From positions 1-42,780 of the forward strand of contig JAQIBN010000035.1 of NCBI GenBank assembly GCA_027859095.1: a DNA stretch of 42,780 nt, read 5' to 3'. This DNA is from Spirochaetia bacterium (GTDB lineage Bacteria; Spirochaetota; Spirochaetia; B11-G9). The notes below the pieces were generated by a model, which was not told the origin of the DNA, searched no databases, and saw only the letters and a program-made list of their open reading frames with translations. A program made the position numbers and the translations under genes. The stretch's first letter is position 1; each line of letters starts with the position of its first letter. This document shows, in pieces, positions 1-7,555 of this stretch.

Positions 1-187
1 GAATCAGCCCTAACAGGCTGCTGCCGGTAAGGGCAGCTATTAGCAAATAGGTACTTACTTTGCAGGATAAAAATATGTACAAATATACCTCTGCAATAGG
101 AAGTATTGAGATGAGCATAACTAAAATTAATAATTTAAGAATAAATCCTGTATCAAAAAAACGAATAAGTGTTCTGATTTCAAACAT
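1..187 (-). CDS. FxsA-like membrane protein (partial, runs off the window)
   Basis: This gene is not in the ORF track because the window edge cuts it. Reading the minus strand from the ATG at 187 gives 62 residues with no stop before base 1. A hydrophobic stretch 'LPIAEVYLYIFLSC' is followed by a second one, 'YLLIAALTGSSLLGLI'. The Pro-x-x-Glu in the first helix and the 'LTGxxLLG' second helix are the pattern of the FxsA family of small inner-membrane proteins. The family has no firm biochemical role; E. coli FxsA modulates phage T7 exclusion by the F plasmid. It starts 13 bases after the stop of the M20 gene, so the two are probably cotranscribed. No clear ribosome binding site is visible. 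The C-terminal part lies outside the window. Confidence 0.6.
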   Translation of the reverse strand, partial: MFEIRTLIRFFDTGFILKLLILVMLISILPIAEVYLYIFLSCKVSTYLLIAALTGSSLLGLI

Positions 188-200
188 AAGAGGAAAGATA

Positions 201-1355
201 TCATATGCATGTGGAGTCTGCAACCATTCGAATGTATTTGACCAAAAATTCTGATGGGAATATATATGCTGCCTCCTCATCTGTTATCCTAAAATCAGGG
301 TTGTGAAATTTCCCATTTGCACCGGGAAGGCCAAGCATAACAGTAGGTTTCATTTGAGAAATATTTCCAACATCTGAAGAAGCTGAAGAATATTGTTCCT
401 CAATAAATTCAATATTCATATTTTTTGCAGTTTCTTTTATTAGTTTATGGAGAGGGAGATCTGCTTTAAAAGGCTGGTAACCATCCAGTATTGAAACTTC
501 AACCTTTGCTCCAATTGCTGAAGCACACCCCTTTGATGCTTTTTCAAGTTGTTTTACAACTTTATTTACAGATTCAAGATCTGCTGCTCTGACATATGTT
601 TCTACTGTTACATGTTCCGGTATTAGATTGACTGATTGATTACTGTCTAGTTTTAGTATTGGATGAATACGAATATGCTTCTGTTCCTTAAAACTTTCTC
701 TTAAAAAGGCACAGGCCTGCAGAAACAAAGATGCTGCGTTTTGGGCATTTAACCCCAGATGCGGTGCTGCACCAGCATGAGAGGCTTTTCCTATGAAGGA
801 AAAATTCATTACTGTAAAGCCTGACATATTTAAAACACTGCTTATATATAGTTTACTTTTAAAAGCAGCGGAATGGGTGGATATTACAAATTTAGGTGAA
901 TCAAAAAATCCTCTTGTAATTAATTCAAGCTTTCCGCTCATGACTGATATTTGTTTCGCATCTATCAATAGGTTTCTTTTTTCAAAATCAATATATTCTT
1001 CTGCCGGTATGGCAATAAAAGCAACATATTTAAGGAGTTCGGGATTGTTCTTCTTCAATAGATGAGCTGTTCCATAAAGGGCTGTCATCTGTACATGGTG
1101 CCCACAAGAGTGAATATATCTATTTTCAGGATCGCCGGGAAGAGGCAATGCATCCATATCAGAGATTAGAGCGATGGGCTTTGACTTATAGTTAGCATCT
1201 ATTGTCGCAATAAATCCAGGTATATTTTCAAATGTTTGTATATGAAACCCCATACTGCTGAACTTATTGCTTAAGATTTTATGAGTGTTATTTTCAAAGA
1301 AACCAGGTTCTGCATTTTTCCACAACAATTTACCCAGTGATTTTAATTCTTTCAT
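201..1355 (-). CDS. M20 family metal-dependent amidohydrolase (AbgA/IAA-amino-acid-hydrolase type)
   Basis: This 384-residue protein belongs to the M20D amidohydrolases, cytosolic enzymes that cleave N-acyl or aminoacyl amides such as aminobenzoyl-glutamate, hippurate or N-acetyl amino acids. The visible motifs are 'HSCGHH' near residue 83 (the family usually has HxCGHD, so the last Asp is a His here), the catalytic Glu pair in 'IPAEEY', the dimerisation-domain motif 'SHAGAAPHLGLNA', and a C-terminal 'GANGKFHNPDF' supplying the late metal His. The length is normal for the family. The ATG has a 'GAGGGAA' ribosome binding site. It is divergent from the nucleoside hydrolase gene at 1483 and shares a 127-base intergenic region with it. 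The substrate cannot be told from sequence, and a link to the nucleoside cluster is possible but unproven. Confidence 0.88.
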   Translation of the reverse strand: MKELKSLGKLLWKNAEPGFFENNTHKILSNKFSSMGFHIQTFENIPGFIATIDANYKSKPIALISDMDALPLPGDPENRYIHSCGHHVQMTALYGTAHLLKKNNPELLKYVAFIAIPAEEYIDFEKRNLLIDAKQISVMSGKLELITRGFFDSPKFVISTHSAAFKSKLYISSVLNMSGFTVMNFSFIGKASHAGAAPHLGLNAQNAASLFLQACAFLRESFKEQKHIRIHPILKLDSNQSVNLIPEHVTVETYVRAADLESVNKVVKQLEKASKGCASAIGAKVEVSILDGYQPFKADLPLHKLIKETAKNMNIEFIEEQYSSASSDVGNISQMKPTVMLGLPGANGKFHNPDFRITDEEAAYIFPSEFLVKYIRMVADSTCI

Positions 1356-1418
1356 TCCATTCCCTCAGGCTTTTAACTAAAAATAGCATGTTTTAGATAA
1401 TTTTGTCTGGGAAAACCC

Positions 1419-1446
1419 TTTACCTGTCGAATAATTAGTTTAAAAT
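1419..1446 (+). promoter_or_regulatory. Possible sigma70 promoter of the nucleoside-salvage cluster
   Basis: TTTACC and TAAAAT are separated by 16 bases and lie 37 bases upstream of the ATG at 1483, which has an 'AAAGGA' ribosome binding site. Each box matches the consensus moderately, so this is a prediction only. Confidence 0.35.
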
Positions 1447-1482
1447 GATCAAAATAATTAATTATTTCGAAAAGGATTTCTA

Positions 1483-2391
1483 ATGAAAAATATTTTTATA
1501 GATTCAGATTGTGGTATCGATGATGCAACAGCAATAATGATTGCTCTTGCCAGTCCGGATATAAACATTGTTGGAATTAGTGCTGTTGCTGGAAATGCTG
1601 GTCTGGATCATGTTGTTAATAATATAACAGGTATACTGGCATATTTTGGGAGAGAGGATATTCCTGTTTATCAGGGAGCGAGTACGTCTTTGCTTGGGAT
1701 GCGAATTCATGCTGAAGGTGTTCATGGTTCAAATGGCCTGGGAGATGTAGAACTTCCTGAAAATTCTAAAATAGTCGAGACTTTAATGGCACCTGATGGT
1801 TTGTGTAAAGCTGCTAAAGAAAACCCTGGTTTGACCCTTGTTACACTGGGTCCTTTAACCAATATTGCTATAAGTATAAATTTATTTCCGGAACTAAAAA
1901 ATCTAATAAAAGAGATTGTTATAATGGGTGGTGCTCTTGAAAAGGGGAATATCACAAAATTTGCTGAGTTTAATTTTGCAGCAGATCCCGAATCTGTTCA
2001 GTTTGTTTTTGATGCCGGAATCCCTTTAACCATTGTGCCCTGGGATGTAGCTGTTGCAGCAATGTATACTGAAGAAGAGTTGGTTGATCTTGGGTTGAAA
2101 GAATCCAGGGCAGGTAAACTTCTTCTTGATATGCAGAAGGTTCCTCTCGATTTTCTTGAACAAGTATTTGGTTTTCGGGGTGTAGGGTTCCCTGATCCTC
2201 TGACTATGGCTTATGTTGTTGATGAATCTATTGTTTCCAGGAAAATTAAAGGGAATTTAAAGATGGAATTGAGTTTTAATACTATGAGAGGGGCATCTGT
2301 TCCCTGTGAGGGATTAGAGATGGATATTATTCTTGAGATTAAAAAAGAAAAATTTAATCCTATACTTTTAAAGATAAAGGCATTAAAATAA
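1483..2391 (+). CDS. Inosine-uridine-preferring nucleoside hydrolase family protein, atypical active site
   Basis: This is a 302-residue member of the IunH/nucleoside hydrolase fold, which splits the N-glycosidic bond of nucleosides into base and ribose. The N-terminal calcium/ribose-binding motif is present as 'DSDCGIDDA', with Cys where most members have Pro. 'VTLGPLTNIA' and 'VIMGGALEKGN' are typical mid-protein motifs. The C-terminal catalytic region reads 'GFPDPLTMAYVVD'. Aligned with the second hydrolase at 9588 ('PIHDALAVAAVID'), the usual catalytic His is replaced by Pro while the neighbouring Asp is kept. Activity or substrate range may therefore differ from classical enzymes. It is the first gene of the rightward cluster, 29 bases before the first binding-protein gene. 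Confidence 0.9.
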   Translation: MKNIFIDSDCGIDDATAIMIALASPDINIVGISAVAGNAGLDHVVNNITGILAYFGREDIPVYQGASTSLLGMRIHAEGVHGSNGLGDVELPENSKIVETLMAPDGLCKAAKENPGLTLVTLGPLTNIAISINLFPELKNLIKEIVIMGGALEKGNITKFAEFNFAADPESVQFVFDAGIPLTIVPWDVAVAAMYTEEELVDLGLKESRAGKLLLDMQKVPLDFLEQVFGFRGVGFPDPLTMAYVVDESIVSRKIKGNLKMELSFNTMRGASVPCEGLEMDIILEIKKEKFNPILLKIKALK

Positions 2392-2420
2392 AGATTCTCA
2401 AAAAAAATGGAGGTTCTTAA

Positions 2421-3491
2421 ATGAACAAATTAGGAAAAATTCTCATTATGAGTATTGTAATTCTTATGGTTATCTCAACTATGGGAGTTTTCGCTGGTGG
2501 TGAAAAAGAAGCTGCTGGTGATGATAAGGTAAAAGTAGTTCTGTATGTAAATGGAACACTTGGAGATAAATCTTACTTTGACTCTGCTGCCCGTGGTATT
2601 GATAAGGCCGTAAAAGAGTTAGGTATTTTTGGAAAAGTTGTTGAGGGTGGATATGATCCGGCAAGATGGGAACCGGATATCCTACAGTTAGCTGAAGGTG
2701 ACTGGGATATTATTATTGCTGGTTCATGGCAGTTACAGGAATATCTTGAAAAAATAGCACCTAATCATCAGGATAAGAACTTTTTTACTTATGATACTTC
2801 TGTAACCTATGCAAATGGTGGATTGGATAATGTTTATTCTATGCTCTATAGCCAGAATGAAGCTTCATTTTTAACAGGTGCTCTTGCAGCTATGATTACT
2901 TCTTCAGATCTACCCCTTGCTAATAGCGAAAAGGTAGTAGGTTTTCTAGGTGGTATGGACATCACTGTAATTAATGATTTTAAAGTAGGTTTTGAAGAGG
3001 GTGTTGCATATATTGATCCTGATGTAAAAATACTTGTTGCATATGCTGGAGCTTTCAGTGATCCTGCAAAAGGAAAAGAGCTTACTCTTGCAATGTTTGA
3101 TCAGGGTGCAGATATAACATTTAATGTTGCCGGTGAAACAGGTTTAGGTGGTATTGATGCTGCAAAAGACAGATCCTTATATACTCTTGGTGTAGATTCA
3201 GACCAGTATCTTCTTTTTGCAGAAACTGATCCTAAAAAAGCATCTTTTATTGTATCTTCCATGATGAAGAATGTTGACTTTACTATTTTTAGAGCTATTG
3301 AAAAGCATATAGCTGGTACTCTTAAATATGGTGAAGCAGAAGTATTGGGAATAGAGAAAGGTGGTGTAGGCCTTGCTGATAACGAAAACTATAAGAAACT
3401 TGTACCTTCATCTATGAGAGATAAGATAGACGAAATTTCTAAAATGATTGTTAGTGGTGAAATTAAGGTTGGAACTGCTTTCGGTCAGTAA
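2421..3491 (+). CDS. BMP-family (PnrA-like) ABC transporter substrate-binding protein, copy 1
   Basis: This 356-residue periplasmic binding protein belongs to the Bmp/PnrA family, whose characterised members bind purine nucleosides. It has an N-terminal signal peptide (Lys-containing start, then 'ILIMSIVILMVIS') ending at 'VFAGGEKEA'. There is no lipobox Cys, so cleavage would be by signal peptidase I after 'VFA' rather than lipidation. Family-like segments include 'GDKSYFDSAARGIDKAV', 'NEASFLTGALAAMI', 'GFLGGMDITVINDFKVGF' and 'NVAGETGLGGIDAAK'. It is about 82% identical, by hand count over the mature part, to the protein at 4850, and both share the leader ATGGAGGTTCTTAA directly before the ATG. 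The terminator at 3509 would favour high expression of this gene relative to those downstream. Confidence 0.92.
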   Translation: MNKLGKILIMSIVILMVISTMGVFAGGEKEAAGDDKVKVVLYVNGTLGDKSYFDSAARGIDKAVKELGIFGKVVEGGYDPARWEPDILQLAEGDWDIIIAGSWQLQEYLEKIAPNHQDKNFFTYDTSVTYANGGLDNVYSMLYSQNEASFLTGALAAMITSSDLPLANSEKVVGFLGGMDITVINDFKVGFEEGVAYIDPDVKILVAYAGAFSDPAKGKELTLAMFDQGADITFNVAGETGLGGIDAAKDRSLYTLGVDSDQYLLFAETDPKKASFIVSSMMKNVDFTIFRAIEKHIAGTLKYGEAEVLGIEKGGVGLADNENYKKLVPSSMRDKIDEISKMIVSGEIKVGTAFGQ

Positions 3492-3508
3492 ACTGTATTT
3501 TATTACTT

Positions 3509-3536
3509 GGCCATAATTTCTCATGGCCTTCTTTTC
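3509..3536 (+). terminator. Rho-independent terminator after the first binding-protein gene
   Basis: GGCCAT pairs with ATGGCC across an 8-base loop and is followed by TTCTTTT. It starts 18 bases after the stop codon and probably ends or attenuates the transcript from the upstream genes. Confidence 0.65.
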
Positions 3537-3540
3537 TAAT

Positions 3541-3570
3541 ATGTAAGGGTTGATAAATCGGCCCTTACAT
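3541..3570. repeat. REP-like palindrome (GTAAGGG...CCCTTAC)
   Basis: The nine-base arms ATGTAAGGG and CCCTTACAT are perfectly complementary. The 12 bases between them fold further (TTGAT with ATCGG, allowing G-T pairs), giving one long hairpin. It is similar in form to the GTAGGGG...CCTAC hairpin at 5941, and both lie just after a BMP-gene paralogue. An intergenic palindromic repeat family is likely. A second terminator cannot be excluded, but there is no T-run after it. Confidence 0.5.
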
Positions 3571-3620
3571 AGATTTATATAGTAATACTATTTTCTCTAT
3601 GTTTAAAAAGGATTTATTCT

Positions 3621-4769
3621 ATGAAACACTACCCCGACTGGAACACCACAACAGCTGAAGAATCAAAACAATGGTTTGTGGATAAATTTTGTTCTCCGAA
3701 TAATGCACCAATATCTCCCAGGGACAGGGTTGTAAAAACTCTGAAAAATGAAGCTCCTGACAGAGTCCCTTTTGACTTTTGGGGTGTTCCTGAAACATGG
3801 GATTCTTTAAAGTCCTTTTTAAAAATAGATGATAACAATGAGCTTATGGAGACTCTTGGCGTCGATTGCAGAGTTATTACACCCAATTATATTGGCCCTG
3901 AGCCTGAAGTTTTGGATGATGGCAGCTTTTATAATATTTGGGGTTCAGTTAGAAAAATAGTAAAAAATGGAAGTTCCAGTTATGAAGAGTATGCTGCATA
4001 TCCTCTGGCAGATTTTCAGACACCTTCAGAAGTGGAGCAATGGGATAAATGGCCGAAAAGTTCAATGTGGGATTGGGATTCCTTTATTACAAAAGTTGAA
4101 AAAGCCAATAATAAAGCTCCTTATCATATTAGATACGATATTGGTGGTATATTTGAATCTGCCTGGGGGCTATATGGTCTGGATAAATTCTTAATAGGTT
4201 TTTATGAAAATCCTGATCTGGTTTGTTCAATGATGGAATGTTATACGGACATTTTTATAAGTAATTTTCGTTCATTAATGAGCAAAGCAGAGCATTTGGT
4301 TGATATGGTTTATACATACGATGATGTTGCAACTCAGGATAGTCTTATGATTTCGCCGGATATGTGGCGTCAGTATATTCTTCCTTTTCATCAAAAACTT
4401 AATAAAGTTGTAAGGGAATATGACGTGAAGCTGATGTATCATTCCTGTGGAGCTGTTCGTCCTCTCATCCCTGCATTTATAGAAGAGCTGGATATTGATG
4501 TTTTAAATCCTCTTCAACCCAGGGCGAAAGGGATGGATATGGCTTTTATAAAAAATACCTATGGTGATAGATTGAGCTTTCATGGTGGTGTTGATCTTCA
4601 AAAAACACTTCCTTTTGGAAGTGTGGAAGATGTAAAGGATGAAGTTACAAATCTCTGTCACACTCTGGGAAAAGATGGTGGCTATATCTGTACTTCGGCA
4701 CATTATATTCAGGGAGATGTCCCTGTACGTAATATCCTTGCTCTCTATGGTCAGGACAGAATGTTTTAA
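3621..4769 (+). CDS. Uroporphyrinogen decarboxylase (URO-D) superfamily protein, methyltransferase-like
   Basis: This 382-residue protein has the URO-D fold, but this branch is distinct from haem-biosynthetic HemE. The N-terminal 'PRDRVVKTLKNEAPDRVPF' is the signature of the subgroup related to the corrinoid methyltransferases MtaA, MtbA and CmuA. 'MYHSCGAV' (His about 274, Cys about 276) and a later Cys in 'GGYICTSAH' (about 357) reproduce the HxC...C zinc site of those methyltransferases, and 'HGGVDLQKTLP' is also typical. The likely chemistry is thiol or corrinoid methyl transfer, though no corrinoid protein gene is visible nearby. It sits between two duplicated nucleoside-binding-protein genes, which suggests a role on a methylated nucleoside or an associated cofactor; this is inference. 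An 'AAAAAGGATT' ribosome binding site precedes the ATG. Confidence 0.85.
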   Translation: MKHYPDWNTTTAEESKQWFVDKFCSPNNAPISPRDRVVKTLKNEAPDRVPFDFWGVPETWDSLKSFLKIDDNNELMETLGVDCRVITPNYIGPEPEVLDDGSFYNIWGSVRKIVKNGSSSYEEYAAYPLADFQTPSEVEQWDKWPKSSMWDWDSFITKVEKANNKAPYHIRYDIGGIFESAWGLYGLDKFLIGFYENPDLVCSMMECYTDIFISNFRSLMSKAEHLVDMVYTYDDVATQDSLMISPDMWRQYILPFHQKLNKVVREYDVKLMYHSCGAVRPLIPAFIEELDIDVLNPLQPRAKGMDMAFIKNTYGDRLSFHGGVDLQKTLPFGSVEDVKDEVTNLCHTLGKDGGYICTSAHYIQGDVPVRNILALYGQDRMF

Positions 4770-4849
4770 AAGAAGTAAATAATTCTATACTTAATTTTGT
4801 AAACAGATTAGAATAAACTGTCTAAATATATTTTTATGGAGGTTCTTAA

Positions 4850-5920
4850 ATGAACAAGTTTAAAAGAGTTCTTATTTTAAGTGTTATAACACTTATGGTT
4901 CTTTCAACCATGAGCGTATTCGCTGGTGGTGATAAAGAAGCTGCTGACGAAAGTAAAGTAAAGGTTGTTCTCTATGTAAATGGAACACTTGGTGACAAAT
5001 CTTTTTTTGATTCTGCGGCACGTGGTATAGACCAGGCTGTAAAAGAGTTAGGTATTGTTGGAAAAGTTGTTGAAGGTGGATATGATCCTGCCAGATGGGA
5101 ACCGGACATTCTTCAGCTTGCTGAAGGCGATTGGGACATTGTTATAATTGGTACATGGCAGTTACAGGAATATCTTGAAAAAATAGCTCCGAATCACCCG
5201 GAGAAAAAGTTTTTTACCTATGATACAACTGCAAACTATGAAAATGGCAATTTGGGAAATGTTTATTCAATTCTTTACAGCCAGAATGAAGCTTCTTTCT
5301 TGGCAGGAGCTCTTGCAGCAATGATCACTACTTCAGATCTTCCTCAGGCTAATTCTGATAAGGTTATTGGTTTTCTTGGAGGTATGGATATACCTGTAAT
5401 CAATGACTTTAAAGTTGGTTTTGAAGAAGGAGCAGCTTATATAGATCCTGCAATAAAAGTACTTGTTACTTATGCTGGTGCATTCAGTGATCCTGCAAAG
5501 GGAAAGGAACTTTCTTTAGCTATGTTTGATCAAGGTGCAGATATTTCATTCAATGTTGCTGGTGAAACAGGACTTGGTGGTATTGATGCTGCAAAAGAAA
5601 AAGGTAAATATACTCTGGGTGTAGATTCAGATCAGTACCTTCTTTTTGCTGATACTGATGCTGAAAAAGCTGCAAATATTGTAACTTCAATGATGAAGAA
5701 CGTTGACTTTTCAATTTATAGAGCTATTGAAATGCATATTGCGGGTACTCTTAAATATGGAGAAGCGGAAATTCTTGATATTGAAAAAGGTGGTGTAGGC
5801 CTTGCTGATAACGAAAATTATCAGAAAGTTACTACAGCAGAGATGAGAGCCGAAATTGAAGAAATTGCCAGGAAAATTACAAGTGGTGAAATCAAAGTTG
5901 GAACTGCATTCGGTCAATAA
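4850..5920 (+). CDS. BMP-family (PnrA-like) ABC transporter substrate-binding protein, copy 2
   Basis: This 356-residue tandem paralogue of the protein at 2421 has the same length and ends with the same 'GEIKVGTAFGQ'. The signal peptide runs to 'VFAGGDKEA' and again lacks a lipobox Cys. The 22 bases from the ribosome binding site into codon 3 (ATGGAGGTTCTTAAATGAAC plus AA) are identical to those of copy 1, while sequence further upstream differs. The substitutions are scattered, with no indels, which points to a duplication followed by divergence, perhaps to broaden ligand range. It is the binding protein immediately upstream of the ATPase and permease genes and is separated from them by a hairpin at 5941. 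Confidence 0.92.
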   Translation: MNKFKRVLILSVITLMVLSTMSVFAGGDKEAADESKVKVVLYVNGTLGDKSFFDSAARGIDQAVKELGIVGKVVEGGYDPARWEPDILQLAEGDWDIVIIGTWQLQEYLEKIAPNHPEKKFFTYDTTANYENGNLGNVYSILYSQNEASFLAGALAAMITTSDLPQANSDKVIGFLGGMDIPVINDFKVGFEEGAAYIDPAIKVLVTYAGAFSDPAKGKELSLAMFDQGADISFNVAGETGLGGIDAAKEKGKYTLGVDSDQYLLFADTDAEKAANIVTSMMKNVDFSIYRAIEMHIAGTLKYGEAEILDIEKGGVGLADNENYQKVTTAEMRAEIEEIARKITSGEIKVGTAFGQ

Positions 5921-5940
5921 ATAAATCAATTTTTATATTT

Positions 5941-5968
5941 GTAGGGGCACGGGTTCTCGTGTTCCTAC
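5941..5968. repeat. REP-like palindrome (GTAGG...CCTAC) between binding protein and ATPase genes
   Basis: An 11-bp stem (two G-T pairs) closes on the loop GGTTCT, with outer arms GTAGG and CCTAC. No long T-run follows, so it looks more like a dispersed intergenic palindrome or mRNA-stabilising hairpin than a terminator. Such a hairpin could protect the 3' end of binding-protein mRNA. It shares the GTA(A/G)GGG type of arm with the element at 3541. Confidence 0.5.
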
Positions 5969-6007
5969 GATTATACGTTTTAATATCATGTAAAATTCGA
6001 GGAACGA

Positions 6008-7555
6008 ATGGAAAATATTCTTCAGGTAAAGAACATCACCATGGTTTATCCTACTGGTGTTATAGCTAACAAAGATGTAAGTATGGATGTTAAAAAAAAT
6101 AGTATCCATGCAATTGTTGGAGAGAATGGAGCCGGAAAATCTACCCTCATGAATGTTATATTTGGCAAGATTCACCCTCAGGAAGGTGAGGTTCTTTATA
6201 AGGGTGAAAAAGTGAGTTTTAAGAATCCAAATTATGCCATAAAAGCAGGTATTGGTATGGTTCATCAGCATTTAATGCTGGCTCCAGATTTGACAGTAGC
6301 AGAAAATATGATTCTTGGAATTGAACCCAAAAAAGGTAAAATATTTCTTGATACTGTTAATGCTTTGGAAATTACCAGAGAAGTTTCAAAAAAATATGGG
6401 TTGGATGTTCCTGTCGATAAAAAAATAAAAGATCTTCCTATAGGGGTTCGTCAAAGAGTTGAAATTTTGAAAGCTCTTTTTAGAAATGCAGAACTGCTTA
6501 TTTTGGATGAACCTACTTCAGTACTCACACCCCAGGAAACAGAGATTTTATTTGAAACGCTTATAAACTTAAAGGAAAGTGGAAAAACAATTCTTTTTAT
6601 ATCCCACAAACTCAGTGAGGTTAAACGGCTTGCAGATACTGTCACTGTTATGCGTGATACCAGAGTAATAACTACAAGAGATGCCTCTGATCTTACTGAA
6701 GAAAAAATTGCCCATCTTATGGTTGGAAGAGATATTAATTCTGGCCGTATTGGTGAACCTGAAAATCCAGGGAATATAAGACTTGCTGTAAAAGATCTTT
6801 CCTATGTTGATGATGAAAATGTTCAGATTCTTAAAGATATTAGTTTTGATGTTCGGGCAGGAGAAATTCTTGGTATTGCCGGTGTTGAGGGGAATGGACA
6901 ATCTGAACTTATAAGTATAATAACAGGGCTTCTGAAGCCAGCAGATGGTTCTGTTTCTGTTGATGATAATAATATTATAGGTTTATCACCCCGCCAGATT
7001 CGGGAGCTTAAGGTTTCTCATATTCCGGAAGACAGAATGGAGAATGGAGTTGCTGATATGGCATCTCTTGAAGAAAATTTTATAGTTGACAGGTATTATA
7101 AATCAGAATTTTCTAAAAATGGTAAAATAAACTGGAAATATATAAAGGACTATAGTGTAGATCTTATTAAAAGATTTAATATTCTAACTCAGTCCTCTAA
7201 AACAGCTGCAGGTGCTTTAAGTGGCGGAAATATTCAGAAAGTTGTAGTTGCCAGAGAGTTATCATCTAATCCTGAGCTAATAATTGCTGCTCAACCAACC
7301 AGGGGGGTTGATATTGGTTCTGAAGAACTAATTCATGATCTGTTGAAGAAAGCCAGGGATGATGGTAAAGCTGTTTTTTTAATCTCAGCTGATCTAGATG
7401 AAATCTTGAAACTATCAACCCGGATTATTGTAATATACGATGGACATATAACCAAACAATTTACTGATTGTTCAAATATATCAGGAATGGATCTCGGCCC
7501 TTATATGCTGGGTGTTAAGATGGAGGAGGGCGCAAGTGGAAAAATTCATTCTTAA
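6008..7555 (+). CDS. ABC transporter ATP-binding protein for nucleosides (two ATPase domains)
   Basis: This 515-residue protein fuses two ABC ATPase domains, as in NupO/YufO and the sugar family RbsA/MglA. Domain 1 (about 1-240) has Walker A 'GENGAGKST', Q-loop 'GMVHQHLML', signature region 'LPIGVRQRVEI' and Walker B 'LLILDEPT'. Domain 2 (about 250-500) has a degenerate Walker A 'GVEGNGQSEL', the signature 'LSGGNIQKVVVARE' and 'IAAQPTRGVDIG' at the Walker B position. Loss of the canonical second Walker A and Walker B is normal for this family. It energises the permease pair encoded directly downstream. The stop overlaps the start of the next gene by about 20 bases, indicating translational coupling. 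Confidence 0.94.
   Translation: MENILQVKNITMVYPTGVIANKDVSMDVKKNSIHAIVGENGAGKSTLMNVIFGKIHPQEGEVLYKGEKVSFKNPNYAIKAGIGMVHQHLMLAPDLTVAENMILGIEPKKGKIFLDTVNALEITREVSKKYGLDVPVDKKIKDLPIGVRQRVEILKALFRNAELLILDEPTSVLTPQETEILFETLINLKESGKTILFISHKLSEVKRLADTVTVMRDTRVITTRDASDLTEEKIAHLMVGRDINSGRIGEPENPGNIRLAVKDLSYVDDENVQILKDISFDVRAGEILGIAGVEGNGQSELISIITGLLKPADGSVSVDDNNIIGLSPRQIRELKVSHIPEDRMENGVADMASLEENFIVDRYYKSEFSKNGKINWKYIKDYSVDLIKRFNILTQSSKTAAGALSGGNIQKVVVARELSSNPELIIAAQPTRGVDIGSEELIHDLLKKARDDGKAVFLISADLDEILKLSTRIIVIYDGHITKQFTDCSNISGMDLGPYMLGVKMEEGASGKIHS

Noticed and set aside
60-254. 64-residue plus-strand ORF at the left edge
   Set aside because: It is antisense to the FxsA-like gene and the end of the M20 gene, has no ribosome binding site and no family resemblance.
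1356-1482. Purine riboswitch upstream of the nucleoside cluster
   Set aside because: I looked for the conserved loop and junction sequences of purine aptamers here and upstream of 21981 and did not see them.
5933-6271. 112-residue minus-strand ORF over the first ATPase gene start
   Set aside because: It is a shadow of the ABC ATPase coding frame and of the REP-like hairpin, with no initiation signals.
7512-7535. Upstream GTG start of the first permease
   Set aside because: The extra residues are encoded by the ribosome binding site itself, and the GTG at 7536 is correctly spaced from GGAGG.
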